Positions 1 to 52,511 of a stretch of 64,000 nt of DNA are shown one piece after another. Source of the DNA: Salvelinus alpinus (lineage: Eukaryota > Chordata > Actinopteri > Salmoniformes > Salmonidae); contig NC_092094.1 in NCBI RefSeq assembly GCF_045679555.1, positions 17,810,905 through 17,874,904 on the forward strand, given 5' to 3'. The position numbers were made by a program, and so were the translations under genes. Positions within the stretch are counted from its first letter, which is position 1, and every line of letters begins with the position of its first letter. A model generated the notes under the pieces. That model made no database searches and was not told the origin of the DNA. It saw nothing but the letters and a program-made list of their open reading frames with translations.

Positions 1-2200
1 TTGATCATGGTCTCTGGGTATACAGTAAGTGTATAATGCTGCCATAAAATCCCCATTGAGGAAGACTTAAGAAGGTGTGTTTTGTTTAGTAGACATACCA
101 GGGTTTGAAATTCAATTTAAAGGTAGGACATGTTATTGCAGTCCTGGTGTGACTGTCAATAGAAGAGTTAATTTAGTGGTTTGTACAAGCCTGCTTATTG
201 TTGTTGGGAGTTGTTGGGTAGTGGAATGGAGCTAGCGCAAGTCAAGAGGTGGAACCACTGAAGCCAAAGTGGGCAGCATGCAGCCATAGTAAACCACTCC
301 TAACATTATTTTATAGAAAGAGAGGAGTACTACCTACAATAACACTGTGGGGGCTGGTCACCATAAAGCTAAAGTGCAACAGAAACATTCAAGGCCATTT
401 AGAGTAGGCGGTAACCCTGTTGCTTACTATACTGTACAGTCATCATGCATTCTTAGAAAGGGAGATAATATTTCAGTCATGTTGGTTTTGGCGCTGACTC
501 TTTCTGCCTACAGTATGCCTTTAAGAGGCATCAAACAGCCACTAGCTCATGGGAAAATAGAGGGGATAAGGGAAATTCCATTGTAGCTTTGCCTGAGAAA
601 GATGCCTCTATAGTTCCCATAGCAAATGGTTTGAGCTCTCTGTTCATGTGTGTACAGTACCCTACAGCTCTAGGTGCCCCGTTAAAGAGAGCTGTATTCA
701 TTCATCCACACCGTAGCAAAACACTCTGCAATGGAAAACCACAACGAGGATTTCTTCCTGGAATAGTTTAGGCAGTCCCTGTTTCAGTCCCTTTTCGTCC
801 GTTGATGCCTAGTGTACACGACCCTGTTCTCTGTAGCCTGTGTAACATCACTTAAGAGGAAGGGAAGTGGTCATTTGTCTGTGCAACAGAGAACAGGGCT
901 GGCTCACCTCTGCCTTGGCTTGTGTTTACAGTCAGTGTAATGACTCTAATCACTGCTAGAAATCTCCATATGGACTCTGGCATGATTCAGGAAGTGCTGT
1001 AACCAATCCCTTTCATCTTCCGGACATCTAACAGCACAGCAGGAACCTGTTTTAGATTGAAGCTTTGGTGCATTGTTTAACTTAACCATGTTCAACATCA
1101 ATCATGGGGTACCTAGAAGGGAAAAGTAAGTATTAAGTTAAGACTTGATGAAATATGACACTGACATGCACTCACCTCACGCCTCTCCTCTCAACACCCG
1201 GTTCTCATGGGAAATGGAAAGAGAGCCTGTGACTCAACTTCCTATTTTAGATGTTAACAAGGTGACACTCCATCTTAACTTCTACTCCACATTTACTGGA
1301 CTGGTTGAACAGCGCAGAAAAAAACCTCCCCGACAGTTTTTTTTCTCTACAGGACCAGAAAGAAAGAAACGCCACTCTTTTACGCCTGTTCATTAGGTTA
1401 CTACCACATAGAACACTACAGGACACACTACATTGGAGTTTCAGAGAGTTCAAGCAGTAATGGACAGTGAGTGGGTATGGACATACATTACCTCCTAGAA
1501 AGTCAGTTGTGAAACTTCTTTCTAAGTCGACTGCCCTTTCAAATTACTTCAGAGAAACAGGTCTTTATATGTGTGCTGCCAGTACAGTCTGAGGCAGTGG
1601 CCCCCAGGACCAGGCAGTGCTATTAAAGACAGGATTATCTGAAGCCGTACAGGGAGACAAAACCCCACAAAACTCCCGCAAGCTCAGCGTTGCTGACAGG
1701 TCACAGTATGTATTTTCTCCTGCTGTGACAGACCCTTATGACAAGTCCCCAAGATGATCACATGGGGCATTCGTACAGCTTCGAAGGCTTACGTCAAGAC
1801 CATGTTGTTAAGACATTTCTGGAGGAGTTCTCAGTGGCTGAGTAAGACGAGCGGTATCCAACAGGGTGTTTGCATGAATGTAGTGGTTGGTTGAGGAGGC
1901 GTCCTAATGCCTCATGTCAGCTGACTTGAGCCCAGAGAGCAAGGAAAAACTGCATTCCTCTGTAGAGGGGATTTTACAGGTCATAGGTTTCACACAACAC
2001 ACTATATATAATGAGGTGTTTTCTTATGCAAATCCGTGAAAACGCTCTTATGTCCTTGTTTCTGATGGGGGCCAAAGGGTCTGTTTTTGTATGTTAATGC
2101 CATGTCTCTAGTTAACAGAGCCACGTGGTAACATGTCACATTGTGGTGATGTTGAACGTGTTAAGATTCTCACCTGAGCTCAGATTTGGGTGTTAACATA
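1..2200. other. Non-coding stretch, upstream intron or 5' flank of ppfibp2
   Basis: No exon with convincing homology and paired splice sites was found on either strand. The open frames here are short and have no recognisable motif. The stretch is single-copy-looking DNA of mixed composition. Since the first recognised ppfibp2 exon corresponds to roughly residue 110 of the mammalian protein, this is most likely the intron carrying the gene from its upstream exons, but that is inference. Confidence 0.5.
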
Positions 2201-3770
2201 AAGTACCAGTACTTTAACAAGGTTGGACACACCTACTCATTCCAGGGTTTTTCTTTATTTTTCCTATTTTCTACACTGTAGAATAATAGTGAAGACATCA
2301 AAACTATGAAATAACACATATTTCACATCATGTAGTAACCAAAAAAGTGTTCAACAAAGCTAAATATATTTTATATTTGAGATTCTTCAAAGTAGCCACT
2401 CTTTGCCGTGATGAAAACTTTTCACACTCTTGGCATTCTCTCAACCAGCTTCATGAGGTAGTCACCTGGAATGCATTTCAATTAGGTGTGCCCTGTTAAA
2501 AGTTAATTTGTGGAATTTCTTTCCTTATTAATGCGTTTGAGCCAATCAGTTGTGTTGTGACAAGGTAGGGGTGGTATACAGAAGATAGCCCTACCAAGTC
2601 CATATTATGGCAAGAACAGCTCAAATAAGCAAAGAGAAACGATAGTCCATCATTACTTTAAGACATGAAGGTCAGTCAATATGGAACATTTCCAGAACTT
2701 TGAAAGTTTCTTCAAGTGCAGTCGCAAAAACCATCAAGCGCAGGAAAGGAAGACCCAGAGTTACCTCTGCTACAGAGGGTAAGTTCATTAGAGTTACCAG
2801 CCTCAGAAATCGTCAATTAACTGCACCTCAGATTGCAGCCCAAATTAATGCTTCACAGAGTTCAAGTAACAGACACATCTCAACTGTTCAGAGGAGACTG
2901 TGTGAATCAGGCCTTCATGATCAAATTGCTGCAAAGAAACCACTACTAAAGGACACCAATAATAAGAAGAGACTTGCTTGGGCCAAGAAACACGAGCAAT
3001 GGACATTAGACTGGTGGAAATCTGTCCTTTGGCCGCATGAGTGCCAATTTGAGATTTTTGGTTTCAACCGCTGTGTCTTTGTGAGATGCAGAGTAGGTGA
3101 ACGGAGGATCTCTGCATGTGTGGTTCCCACCATGAAGCATGGAGGAGGTGTGATGGTATGGGGGTGCTTTGCTAGTGACACTGTCTGTGATTTATTTAGA
3201 ATTCAAAGCATACTGAACCAGTATGGCTACCACAGCATTCTGCAGCGGTACACCATCCCATCTGATTTGCGCTTAGTTGTCCTGTAGAAAAATCCTTTGT
3301 TTTGGGACAATGACCCAAAACACACCTCCATGCTGTGTAAGGGCTATTTGACCAAGTAGGAGAGTGATGGAGTGCTGCATCAGATGACCTGGCCTCCACA
3401 ATCACCCAACCTCAACCCAATTGAGATGGTTTGGGATGAGTTGGACCGTAGAGTGAAGGAAAAACAGCCAAGCTCAGCATATGTGGGAACTCCTTTAAAA
3501 CTGTTGGAAAAGTATTCCAGGTGACTAACTCATGAAGCTGGTTGAGAGAATGCCAAGAGTGCAAAGCTGTCATCAAGGCAAAGGGTGGCTACTTTGACGA
3601 ATCTAAAATATATTTTGATTTGTTGAACACTTCTTTGGTTACTACATGATTCCATATGTGTTATTTCATAGTTTTGATGTCTTCACTATTTTTCTACAAT
3701 GTTGAAAATAGTCAAACTAAAGAAAAACCCTTGAATAAGTAGGCGTCCAAACTTTTGACTGGTACTGTAT
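2201..3770 (+). mobile_element. Tc1/mariner element with broken transposase
   Basis: The ends are inverted copies of the motif reading GGACACACCTACTCATTC on the left and its complement near 3740-3769, ending in GGTACTGTA. The transposase reading frame starts around 2640 and is open at 2700-3287, then breaks into other frames up to about 3530. HTH-like text (PRVTSATEGKFIRVTSLRNR) precedes the catalytic core. The first catalytic aspartate (normally S-D-E-S) reads P-H-E-C here, so the encoded enzyme would be dead. The frame is also broken near 3288, before the NDPKH block. A second, deleted copy of this family lies at 14504-15754 in the opposite orientation. Confidence 0.88.
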
Positions 3771-3983
3771 GTCTACTACTATTCCACCAGCTACCTCATA
3801 TTAGAAATCATGTTGGAAATGGAACCGCCTTCCAGCTGGCAGTTGTCTGGGCTTTGGCTGCAGCCTGTAATACTGTATCTGACACAGAATGAAGCTCAGA
3901 CAACAGTGCAGTGCAGTAGAAAAAGTGTGTTCCCATACCAGGATTCAAACCTCGGTGTAAACAAAGAATCCTAACCGCTAGAC

Positions 3984-4292
3984 CAGGGTTCCCCAACTGG
4001 TGGCTGCGGGCCGAATTTGGCATGCGGGTCATTTTATTTATTCTAAGAGAACCCAAAAAATAAATATATATTTTATTTTTATTGTTGGACATAAAAGACT
4101 GTAAAAACACCAGCAAATCCGCTCAAAGTGATTTAAATTGAGAGCATTTGTTCCGAAGTATTCCCACGCATAATAGATGTATGTGATCGTATACAAGTGT
4201 AGTCTACAAATTATTTGTAAATATCTTTTGGCACCGTGACCATCCGCTAAAGAAAATATCAGCCCGTTGCTGAATCTAGTTGATGATCCCTG
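3984..4292. mobile_element. Non-autonomous hAT-like element with 8-bp target duplication
   Basis: The 309-bp element starts CAGGGTTCCCCAACTGG and ends AGTTGATGATCCCTG, a short imperfect inverted pair of the CAGGG...CCCTG type. It is flanked by CGCTAGAC (3976-3983) and TGCTAGAC (4293-4300), an 8-bp direct repeat with one mismatch, which is the hallmark length of hAT insertions. No coding capacity. Confidence 0.7.
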
Positions 4293-4463
4293 TGCTAGAC
4301 CATACGGAAAGATATGACAAAACACAAGACTTGTCTTATTTCTTCTCTTTTATGCGGTCAGTGCAGGTGAATCGTTGGTTGGTTAAGTTGTTTAGCCTGT
4401 TCAGTAAGTCTTCCTTCCCCTCCGCCCATTCTTGACTCCTATTTTGTCTGTGTGTTTTTGCAG

Positions 4464-44726
<40,263 letters not shown>

Positions 44727-45146
44727 GAGGATGCCATGCTGGCCACACTAACCAACACAGCCAATCAACCAAGGGAAAGCGCGGCCTCATACCAACCCAA
44801 ACTCAACGTAGGGAGCTTTACCAGCAACCTCAACTGGCCATATCCCTTATCTCATCATAATACAGGACTATAATGAACACTACTTCTGTATTAGTGACAG
44901 AAACACAATGAACATTGAAGCCATTCTGTCTAAACGTGTGTCATTGGAGTGTAGCTCTTCCAAACTTAATAGTGAATAGTATGTACTTCGTCTTTTTGTT
45001 GAAAAGTATAGGCCTACCGCAAGCCACTTAAACATGTATTAAAGTGCTCTTTTCCCTACGTAATCTATTTCCCTGTAATATTGCCCAAACTGTATTATTT
45101 TGTACGATATATGTACATATCATATTTTACAAGTTGTTTGTTACGT

Positions 45147-45687
45147 ATACTGAACAAAGATATAAACACAACATGCAACAATTTCCAAGATTTTACTGAG
45201 ATACAGCTCATATAACATCAGCACACGTGACCTGCGGTTGTAAGGTCGGTTGGATGTACTGCCAAATTCTCTAAAACAACATTGGAGGCGGCTTATGGTA
45301 GAGAAATGAACAATCAAATTATGTGGCAACAGCTCTGTGGGACATTCCTGCAGGCAGCATGCCAATTGCATGCTCCCTCAAAACTTGAGACATCTGTGAC
45401 ATTGTGTTGTGTGACAAAAGTGGCCATATATTGTCCCCAGCACAATGTGCACCTGTGTAATGATCAATCTGTTTAATCAGCTTCTTGATATGTCACACCT
45501 GTCAGGTGGATGAATTATCATGGCAAAGGAGAAATGCTCACTAACAGGGATGTAAACAAATTTGTGCACAACATTTGAGAGAAATAAGCTTTTTGTGGCT
45601 ATGGGACATTTCTGGGATCTTTTATTTCTGCTCATGGAACATGGGACCAACACTTTACATGTTACGTTCATATTTTTGTTCAGTATA
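45147..45687 (-). mobile_element. Deleted Tc1-like element (541 bp)
   Basis: TATACTGAACAAAGATATAA and ATATTTTTGTTCAGTATA are inverted. The - strand keeps the transposase N-terminus ([20 protein letters not shown]) and nothing of the catalytic core. Related to 18178-18982 and 60342-61992. Confidence 0.85.
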
Positions 45688-46039
45688 TGTTTTCAAAGTT
45701 ACCTGGACACATCTCTGATTAAAATAAGGCACTAGGTCATACTGTAAACAAACACACCCAACACTTAATACAGCTAATTTGTATTGGAACAATAAGAAAC
45801 AGGTTTTTCCATGTTTCCACACATAATTGGCATATAGGCAGATGTAGTCTTTGTGGTATGTCCCTTTAACAAGTCACCAGACCAGAGGATCCCTTCTGTG
45901 AGAGAGCAAACACTAAGGGAAGCCTGCTCTCTAAGAGTTAGGTAACCCAGTGTACTGTCCAAAGCCTGGCATAACCTGTATGTGGATCCTTCTGCTGGTT
46001 GTTCATCTGCTTCAATCCAGCACATCCTAATATCTCACT

Positions 46040-46101
46040 AGGGTTCCAGAGAGGAGAGAGGGGCTGGAGCTGTTCCAAACATCAAAGGCAGACCCATACT
46101 G
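46040..46101 (+). other. rep15: Possible 5' non-coding exon of rep15
   Basis: The purine-rich stretch ending GACCCATACTG is followed by GTGAGT at 46102, and a pyrimidine-rich acceptor (CCACCCTCTAACCTAGTCCTGTAG) ends at 46364, just before the start codon. This suggests one spliced leader exon. The 5' limit is unknown. Confidence 0.4.
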
Positions 46102-46366
46102 GTGAGTTTTCATTTAATTTAATATGACTTTTTTTTACCAATCTGGAGCAAACACAGTACAATCCAAATATGTTTGTATTTTCTAAGGTTTGGGTTCCAT
46201 TAGGGTTGGGTACCATCAACACTTATGTACCTTCAACCCCTGTTATTACACAAGTATACTTTTGTAACTTTTATGTCAATTATCATTTCTACAACAATAA
46301 ACTATACTGTTGTTATCACATGTTCAGGTTATAAGGGAAACCACCCTCTAACCTAGTCCTGTAGAT

Positions 46367-47245
46367 ATGGGGAAGATAGAGAGCAAACAACCAGCCCCGG
46401 ACATTCCCAAGATAATCTCAACCTGGTGGGAGAGGCTACAGAAGAAGCCACCAGCTCCAACCATGACCATTCCAAACATGAACTTTAACTTCCCAACCCT
46501 GTGGGGAAGGAGAGAGAGCAAGCTACCAGACCCAGACATACCCAGTATATTCTCCACTCTGTGGAGAACCCCCCAAAACCCCAACGATTTTGTCCCTCTA
46601 TTCAACGACTGTGTGGGGATAGCTGCAGCTAGGACCCAAGAGTACCTCCTGTTCCTGGACCCAGAGGACAAGTTCCAGCCTAGCCCGGCAGCCCTCAATG
46701 ACATCTTTCTAATGACCTACATCACCCAGAGCAGCCACCTCCACATGACCGACTCCTTCAACTGCACCACCATGACCAAGCAGCAGCGCATCCTCCTGGG
46801 TGCTGACTGGGTGTGGGCTGTGCTGGAGAGGCCCACCAAGAACCCTCGCATCCAGATCGCCGTGCAGATCCTGCACCTGCCCGAGAGGGAGGGAGGGCCA
46901 GCCGAGGACATCCCCCCGGAGGTGTACACTGAATCCATGCAGATGGCCAAGATGGAGTCTGCTCATAAGAACAAGGCAGAGAGGATGGTGGATTTCTGTG
47001 CCTCCATCGGTAATGACTGCTACGCCCTCTTTCTCCTCTTTGGCCGCAAAGGCGACCCGGGCAACATCTACGGGGTGCTGAGCAACAACTTTCATGCTGC
47101 TATAGGGAAGACTAAGATCAACCGTGCACTCATTGAGAATTTCTTTAAAGGGTCCAGGTACTTACACACGCCCACTGGAATGCTACAGGCTATTGTCACC
47201 AAGAGAGATTCTGACCCTTTAACTTTGCTCATCAAGTTTACCTGA
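46367..47245 (+). CDS. rep15: Rab15 effector protein
   Basis: REP15 binds GTP-loaded Rab15 and takes part in receptor recycling from the endocytic recycling compartment. The 292-residue frame is uninterrupted, as is the single coding exon of mammals. Similarity covers the body: AALNDIFLMTYITQ (about 108), TTMTKQQRILLGADWVW (about 134), RIQIAVQILHLPE (about 159), and FCASIGNDCYALFLLFGRKG (about 208) followed by a GVLSNNF motif. It is about 55 residues longer than the human protein because of an N-terminal extension with an internal duplication (ESKxPxPDIPxIxSTxW at 5-21 and 50-66). The start is MGKIES, which fits the N-myristoylation pattern M-G-x-x-x-S, as does the mammalian start. It lies between ppfibp2 and cyb5r2; in humans REP15 neighbours PPFIBP1. 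Confidence 0.88.
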   Translation: MGKIESKQPAPDIPKIISTWWERLQKKPPAPTMTIPNMNFNFPTLWGRRESKLPDPDIPSIFSTLWRTPQNPNDFVPLFNDCVGIAAARTQEYLLFLDPEDKFQPSPAALNDIFLMTYITQSSHLHMTDSFNCTTMTKQQRILLGADWVWAVLERPTKNPRIQIAVQILHLPEREGGPAEDIPPEVYTESMQMAKMESAHKNKAERMVDFCASIGNDCYALFLLFGRKGDPGNIYGVLSNNFHAAIGKTKINRALIENFFKGSRYLHTPTGMLQAIVTKRDSDPLTLLIKFT

Positions 47246-47469
47246 CCAGTGTGATCGATGACAGAGCAGCCATATGGGACCTTTCAGATGACTCTGTTTA
47301 CTGTAGTGTTTCACATGGGAGGATGGACTGTTGTGGTTGGTGGGTTTATGCTTGCCTGGGACTTGGGGACCCTGTGTGCTGAAAATGGCCTGTGTCCATG
47401 TCTCATTTGTGGACTACTGACCCATGCCTGCTGACAGCTGCTCACACCCCTGTGGTTAGTATTTCTGTT

Positions 47470-47950
47470 AGAGCTCTATTCAATCAGATCCGCTTTAGCC
47501 GACAACCGCATAGCGGTTCTTTTGGCAGTGTCGGAGATGAAACTGCGTTAGAGCTGTCAAATCCAAAAGCGGCTCCTGACATTATACCTAAAGCGGACAT
47601 TGCCATTGGCTGCACAGTGTCACATTAAGAGAAATACCAGGCAGCCTTGTTTACAAGTTGGAACACTGGAATGTGAGATGGAATCTACACCTCCATTAAG
47701 ATGATAGAAACCCTCATTATTTAGTTGGATGATTTTCAATTTGAGCGTCATTATTTCTATATAGCCTACACTTTCTCCTTCTGAACTTCTAACGGAAGTG
47801 GGACTGGTGTGGCTTTGTGACAAAGATCAAGAGCAGCTGCTCAACGATTTGACAGCTCCAATGCAGTTACACCTCCGACACAGCCAAAACATCAGCTATG
47901 CAGGTGTCGGTTATTGCCAGTTAACGCATGATCTGATTGAATCTAGGCCT
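47470..47950. mobile_element. MITE, CTCTATTCAATCAGATC family
   Basis: GAGCTCTATTCAATCAGATC at the left and GATCTGATTGAATCTAGGCC at the right are inverted. The 480-bp interior contains AAGCGGCTCCTGACATTA and AAAGCGGACATTGCCATTGG and has no coding capacity. It lies about 225 bp downstream of the rep15 stop. Confidence 0.75.
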
Positions 47951-48007
47951 TAATGGACTTAACACTTCACTGGCATTGCACTTATGTGGAAATTCACACA
48001 AACTACC

Positions 48008-49615
48008 TACAGTGGGGAGAACAAGTATTTGATACACTGCCGATTTTGCAGGTTTTCCTACTTACAAAGCATGTAGAGGTCTGTAATTTTTATCATAGGT
48101 ACACTTCAACTGTGAGAGACGGAATCTAAAACAAAAATCCAGAAAATCACATTGTATGATTTTTAAGTAATTAATTAGCATTTTATTGCATGACATAAGT
48201 ATTTGATCACCTACCAACCAGTAAGAATTCCGGCTCTCACAGACCTGTTAGTTTTTCTTTAAGAAGCCCTCCTGCTCTCCACTCATTACCTGTATTAACT
48301 GCACCTGTTTGAACTCGTTACCTGTATAAAAGACACCTGTCCACACACTCAATCAAACATACTCCAACCTCTCCATGGCCAAGACCAGAGAGCTGTGTAA
48401 GGACATCAGGGATAAAATTGTAGACCTGCACAAGGCTGGGATGGGCTACAGGACAATAGGCAAGCAGCTTGGTAAGAAGGCAACAACTGTTGGCGCAATT
48501 ATTAGAAAATGGAAGAAGTTCAAGATGACGGTCAATCACCCTTGGTCTGGGGCTCCATGCAAGATCTCACCTCGTGGGGCATCAATGATCATGAGGAATG
48601 TGAGGGATCAGCCCAGAACTACACGGCAGGACCTGGTCAATGACCTGAAGAGAGCTGGGACCACAGTCTCAAAGAAAACCATTAGTAACACACCACGCCA
48701 TCATGGATTAAAATCCTGCAGCGCACGCAAGGTCCCCCTGCTCAAGCCAGCGCATGTCCAGGCCCGTCTGAAGTTTGCCAATGACCATCTGGATGATCCA
48801 GAGGAGGAATGGGAGAAGGTCATGTGGTCTGATGAGACAAAAATAGAGCTTTTTGGTCTAAACTCCACTCGCCGTGTTTGGAGGAAGAAGAAGGATGAGT
48901 ACAACCCCAAGAACACCATCCCAACCGTGAAGCATGGAGGTGGAAACATCATTCTTTGGGGATGCCTTTCTGCAATGGGGACAGGACGACTGCACCGTAT
49001 TGAGGGGAGGATGGATGGGGCCATGTATTGCGAGATCTTGGCCAACAACCTCCTTCCCTCAGTAAGAGCATTGAAGATGGGTCGTGGCTGGGTCTTCCAG
49101 CATGACAACGACCCAAAACACACAGCCAGGGCAACTAAGTAGTGGCTCCGTAAGAAGCATCTCAAGGTCCTGGAGTGGCCTAGCCAGTCTCCAGACCTGA
49201 ACCCAATAGAAAATCTTTGGAGGGAGCTGAAAGTCCGTATTGCCCAGCGACAGCCCCGAAACCTGAAGGATCTGGAGAAGTTCTGTATGGAGGAGTGGGC
49301 CAAAATCCCTGCTGCAGTGTGTGCAAACCTGGTCAAGAACTACAGGAAACGTATGATCTCTGTAATTGCAAACAAAGGTTTCTGTACCAAATATTAAGTT
49401 CTGCTTTTCTGATGTATCAAATACTTATGTCATGCAATAAAATGCAAATTAATTACTTAAAAATCATACAATGTGATTTTCTGGATTTTTGTTTTAGATT
49501 CCGTCTCTCACAGTTGAAGTGTACCTATGATAAAAATTACAAACCTCTACATGCTTTGTAAGTAGGAAAACCTGCATAATTGGCAGTGTATCAAATACTT
49601 GTTCTCCCCACTGTA
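48008..49615 (+). mobile_element. Tc1/mariner element with about 200-bp TIRs, nearly intact
   Basis: Left TACAGTGGGGAGAACAAGTA and the right end complementary to it at 49596-49615 open a long inverted repeat that stays nearly perfect for about 200 bp (to about 48210 and from about 49415). It encloses one transposase frame broken by a single stop. The low divergence of the arms suggests one of the youngest insertions in the window. Confidence 0.95.
48375..49397 (+). pseudogene. Tc1 transposase with a single in-frame stop
   Basis: The enzyme would cut and paste its own element at TA sites. From ATG at 48375 the frame runs 255 codons, meets TAG at 49140-49142, then continues in the same frame to TAA at 49395-49397, for a total of 340 codons. 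An N-terminal paired-like HTH is seen ([20 protein letters not shown]), then [13 protein letters not shown] (first Asp) and [13 protein letters not shown] (second Asp). The stop falls just after this, ahead of [15 protein letters not shown] with the catalytic Glu. No frameshift was found, so one substitution separates this from an open frame. Confidence 0.93.
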
Positions 49616-50381
49616 TCTGCTATCACTACTCATTGACATTAACACCTCTGTACAGCTTATGTTGACATGGAAACTATGATTTGCCACAAAATATTTTTGT
49701 ATTTTCTAGGATGGACTTAATGACTGAACACATTGTGATAGCTTCACCCAAAACCTAATTCTAAGTTCATTTGATTAAGGCGGATTGTTCTCTTAAAGTT
49801 GAGTCAAAGTAGGAAATAACAGGATGGGGAGTTCAAAAATAAATGAAATGTATATTTCTGTATGTCTTGAGTTATCTTGTTTAGAGGAGGATTATTTATG
49901 TTGAGGATTATGCTCAGTGGTAAGTAGCATAATGTAAATGAAGGGATTTGTGTTTAAATATGCAGGTTTGCTAAGGCCTTATGTTATGTATACACACTGT
50001 GGTGCCGAGAATAACACTACTCTTTTCCCCCAATACCACAAAGACATCAGATTATGTTTAGAGAAGGATTTAATGAGTAATGAGATTCAACAAAACATCC
50101 AAATGCTTTAGATACAGTACATAATTAGAACAATTATTACTAAAACAGTTCAAACATCTAAAACTAAACTAACCTTTCACAGTATCTCACACAAAAAAGT
50201 TATTTGAATGTTCAACATGCAAATATGACATTTGTTATTCAAAACGCTAGAGAATATCCTGTTGGTCTTGAAATGTAGGGTGTTACATTGTGTTCTACAG
50301 ACAGAATTCAATAGAACATATTGTCTTAAATGTCCTGGTGCGTTTTAATGTATCTATGCCTAGTTGGAGGCCTGGGAGTTA
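49616..50381. other. Intergenic DNA between rep15 and cyb5r2 remnant
   Basis: AT-rich, with no recognised repeat or exon. It would hold the 3' UTR of the - strand gene, but no clear AATAAA was seen close to its stop codon. Confidence 0.5.
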
Positions 50382-50926
50382 TCAGTATGTGAATGTGTTC
50401 TCTGTCTTGTAGCCCAGAGTGGAGAGGTTGGGGCGCCATGGATGCTGGGTCATGGGGGGTGGGCCACACATGACAATGAGCACATCGTTGGACACCAGGG
50501 GAAGGTGCTCTTTCATCATATCAGCGTTCACAAACCCTGAGCTGTACTTCCAGTCTGTAATCAGAGGAAAACACAAGCTGAATTCAACCGTTTTTAATCA
50601 ACAGATAAGGATCAGCCCTGCAGGCCAATGAAATGATCACATCCTGTTAGCGAAGATGTGTTTCATTTATGTGGAACTAACGGATGAGTGCCAGGATAGA
50701 CAATTAGCTGGAGCCTCATTTGCATACTGTACCATATGAGGAAGCTACAGTATAGCTGACGGGTCACATGGCAAAACAGAATCGAAATAGAATGTTTAGA
50801 TCATAGCGATGTTGGGATATGATTGGAGGGGGAAGGGTTTCCATTCATTCAGTTGACATCAGTAACAAACCAATTCAAAAGGGTTGCTGCAGGTGCACCT
50901 TTGGGGATTTTTTGGTTATTGTCTAG

Positions 50927-50963
50927 CAGTCAGTCAGTCAGTCAGTCAGTCAGTCAGTCAGTC
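50927..50963. repeat. (CAGT)n microsatellite
   Basis: Nine or so copies of CAGT in the cyb5r2 intron. Confidence 0.95.
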
Positions 50964-51810
50964 CCTACAAAGGGTGTTATAATATGGTAACACAGCATGG
51001 TAAAAATGTTTTTTTTTTGCAGTCCAACACGAATGATACAATGGTATTAGCCCATGACAACGCTGTACCTTAATCTTTTTTATCATGGAATACTATGGTC
51101 TTACCCTGTGGAGGCTTGTCTAGAGTGAACCACAAATTGAGTTGTTCAGAGTGACTCTTCAGCACCTTCTCTAGTTCCTCCTGCAGTAGAATATGCTCAG
51201 TCTGGGGGCAAGAGACCCCAGACTAAGGGGTCTTTGATTTGATGATTGTCATTGAAGTTGTATTCATAACAAGCTCTGTGTCCACTTCATTGATAATCCA
51301 CGGTGACGGTTTAATACTGTGTGGGATGTGACTCTTCCCTGTACGCCGGTGAGACTGACCTGGTTAGCAAATATGAGGGAGCACTTGGTGTCATCTGCAG
51401 GGTCTGCTGTAATACTGTGAATCAGCTGCAGCATGGAGGTAATCCCTGAAAAAGCACCCGGACATTTCATCCAATTAGCAGTTTTTCAACTCAGAGCACA
51501 TGAATTATGCTGAGAGAAAAAGTTACACAAATTGTGTTTTCCTTAGGAGGAAGACATGTCTTGTTCCAAAGAATTTATGCTACCCACGTATTTCTAAATA
51601 AATACTTGACACATACAGTTCCTACCTGTTCCACCAGCGATCATTCCCATACAGTATGTTTAATTGCGGACCTTAGCCTCAGACTTCTTATTAGGTTGAA
51701 TGGCAAATTTGAGAAAGGGTTGATGCATTGTATTACATTGCCCTCTATTGGTCAAACAATGATAATGCCATGATGAAGCACAGCATGGTACACACCTTAC
51801 TAGAATGACT

Positions 51811-51985
<175 letters not shown>

Positions 51986-52511
51986 ACCATTTATTGTGTA
52001 TACAAGCAGGCCATTAGGACCTCTGAAGTCTATTTTGTCTCCAATGCTCATGGCGTCCAGGGACTGGGACATCTTACCTCTGTCAGGATAGTTAGGGTGA
52101 ATGTTTTTGTAGTACACCTGGGAAAAGATAGGCACAAGTTATGATGAACTTTCCCCAACTTATAAAAAGTCCCACAAGTAATTCAACTGATTGAAATTAA
52201 ATTCCAAACATTCATCCAAATCCATCTTTATGGTGTCAGATCCTTGCTGTTATATTGTAAAATGTCTGAACAAACTCAAATGATCTGTTTGAGAGGGCTG
52301 ATGAATAAGAGTAGCTTGACCACCAGGTTCACAAAGCCCTGTCCCACATCACTGGAGACAGGAGTGTAGGCCTGGATCCCTAGGCTCCCATGGACCTTAG
52401 CTGACAGGTGCACATGCTGTCCTGGGTGGGAGAAAAGGGGTACATGGGGTGAAAGGGGCAGAAGAGTGATAGTACTATCTTCTCAGGCAGTCCTTGTGGT
52501 ATTTATAAGTC

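Noticed and set aside
1145..1396. Short open frames in the first 2 kb as missing N-terminal ppfibp2 exons.
   Set aside because: No similarity to the liprin N-terminal region and no acceptor and donor pair with suitable phase.
46709..47095. A 128-codon frame on the - strand across rep15.
   Set aside because: Antisense shadow of the rep15 coding sequence with no homology.
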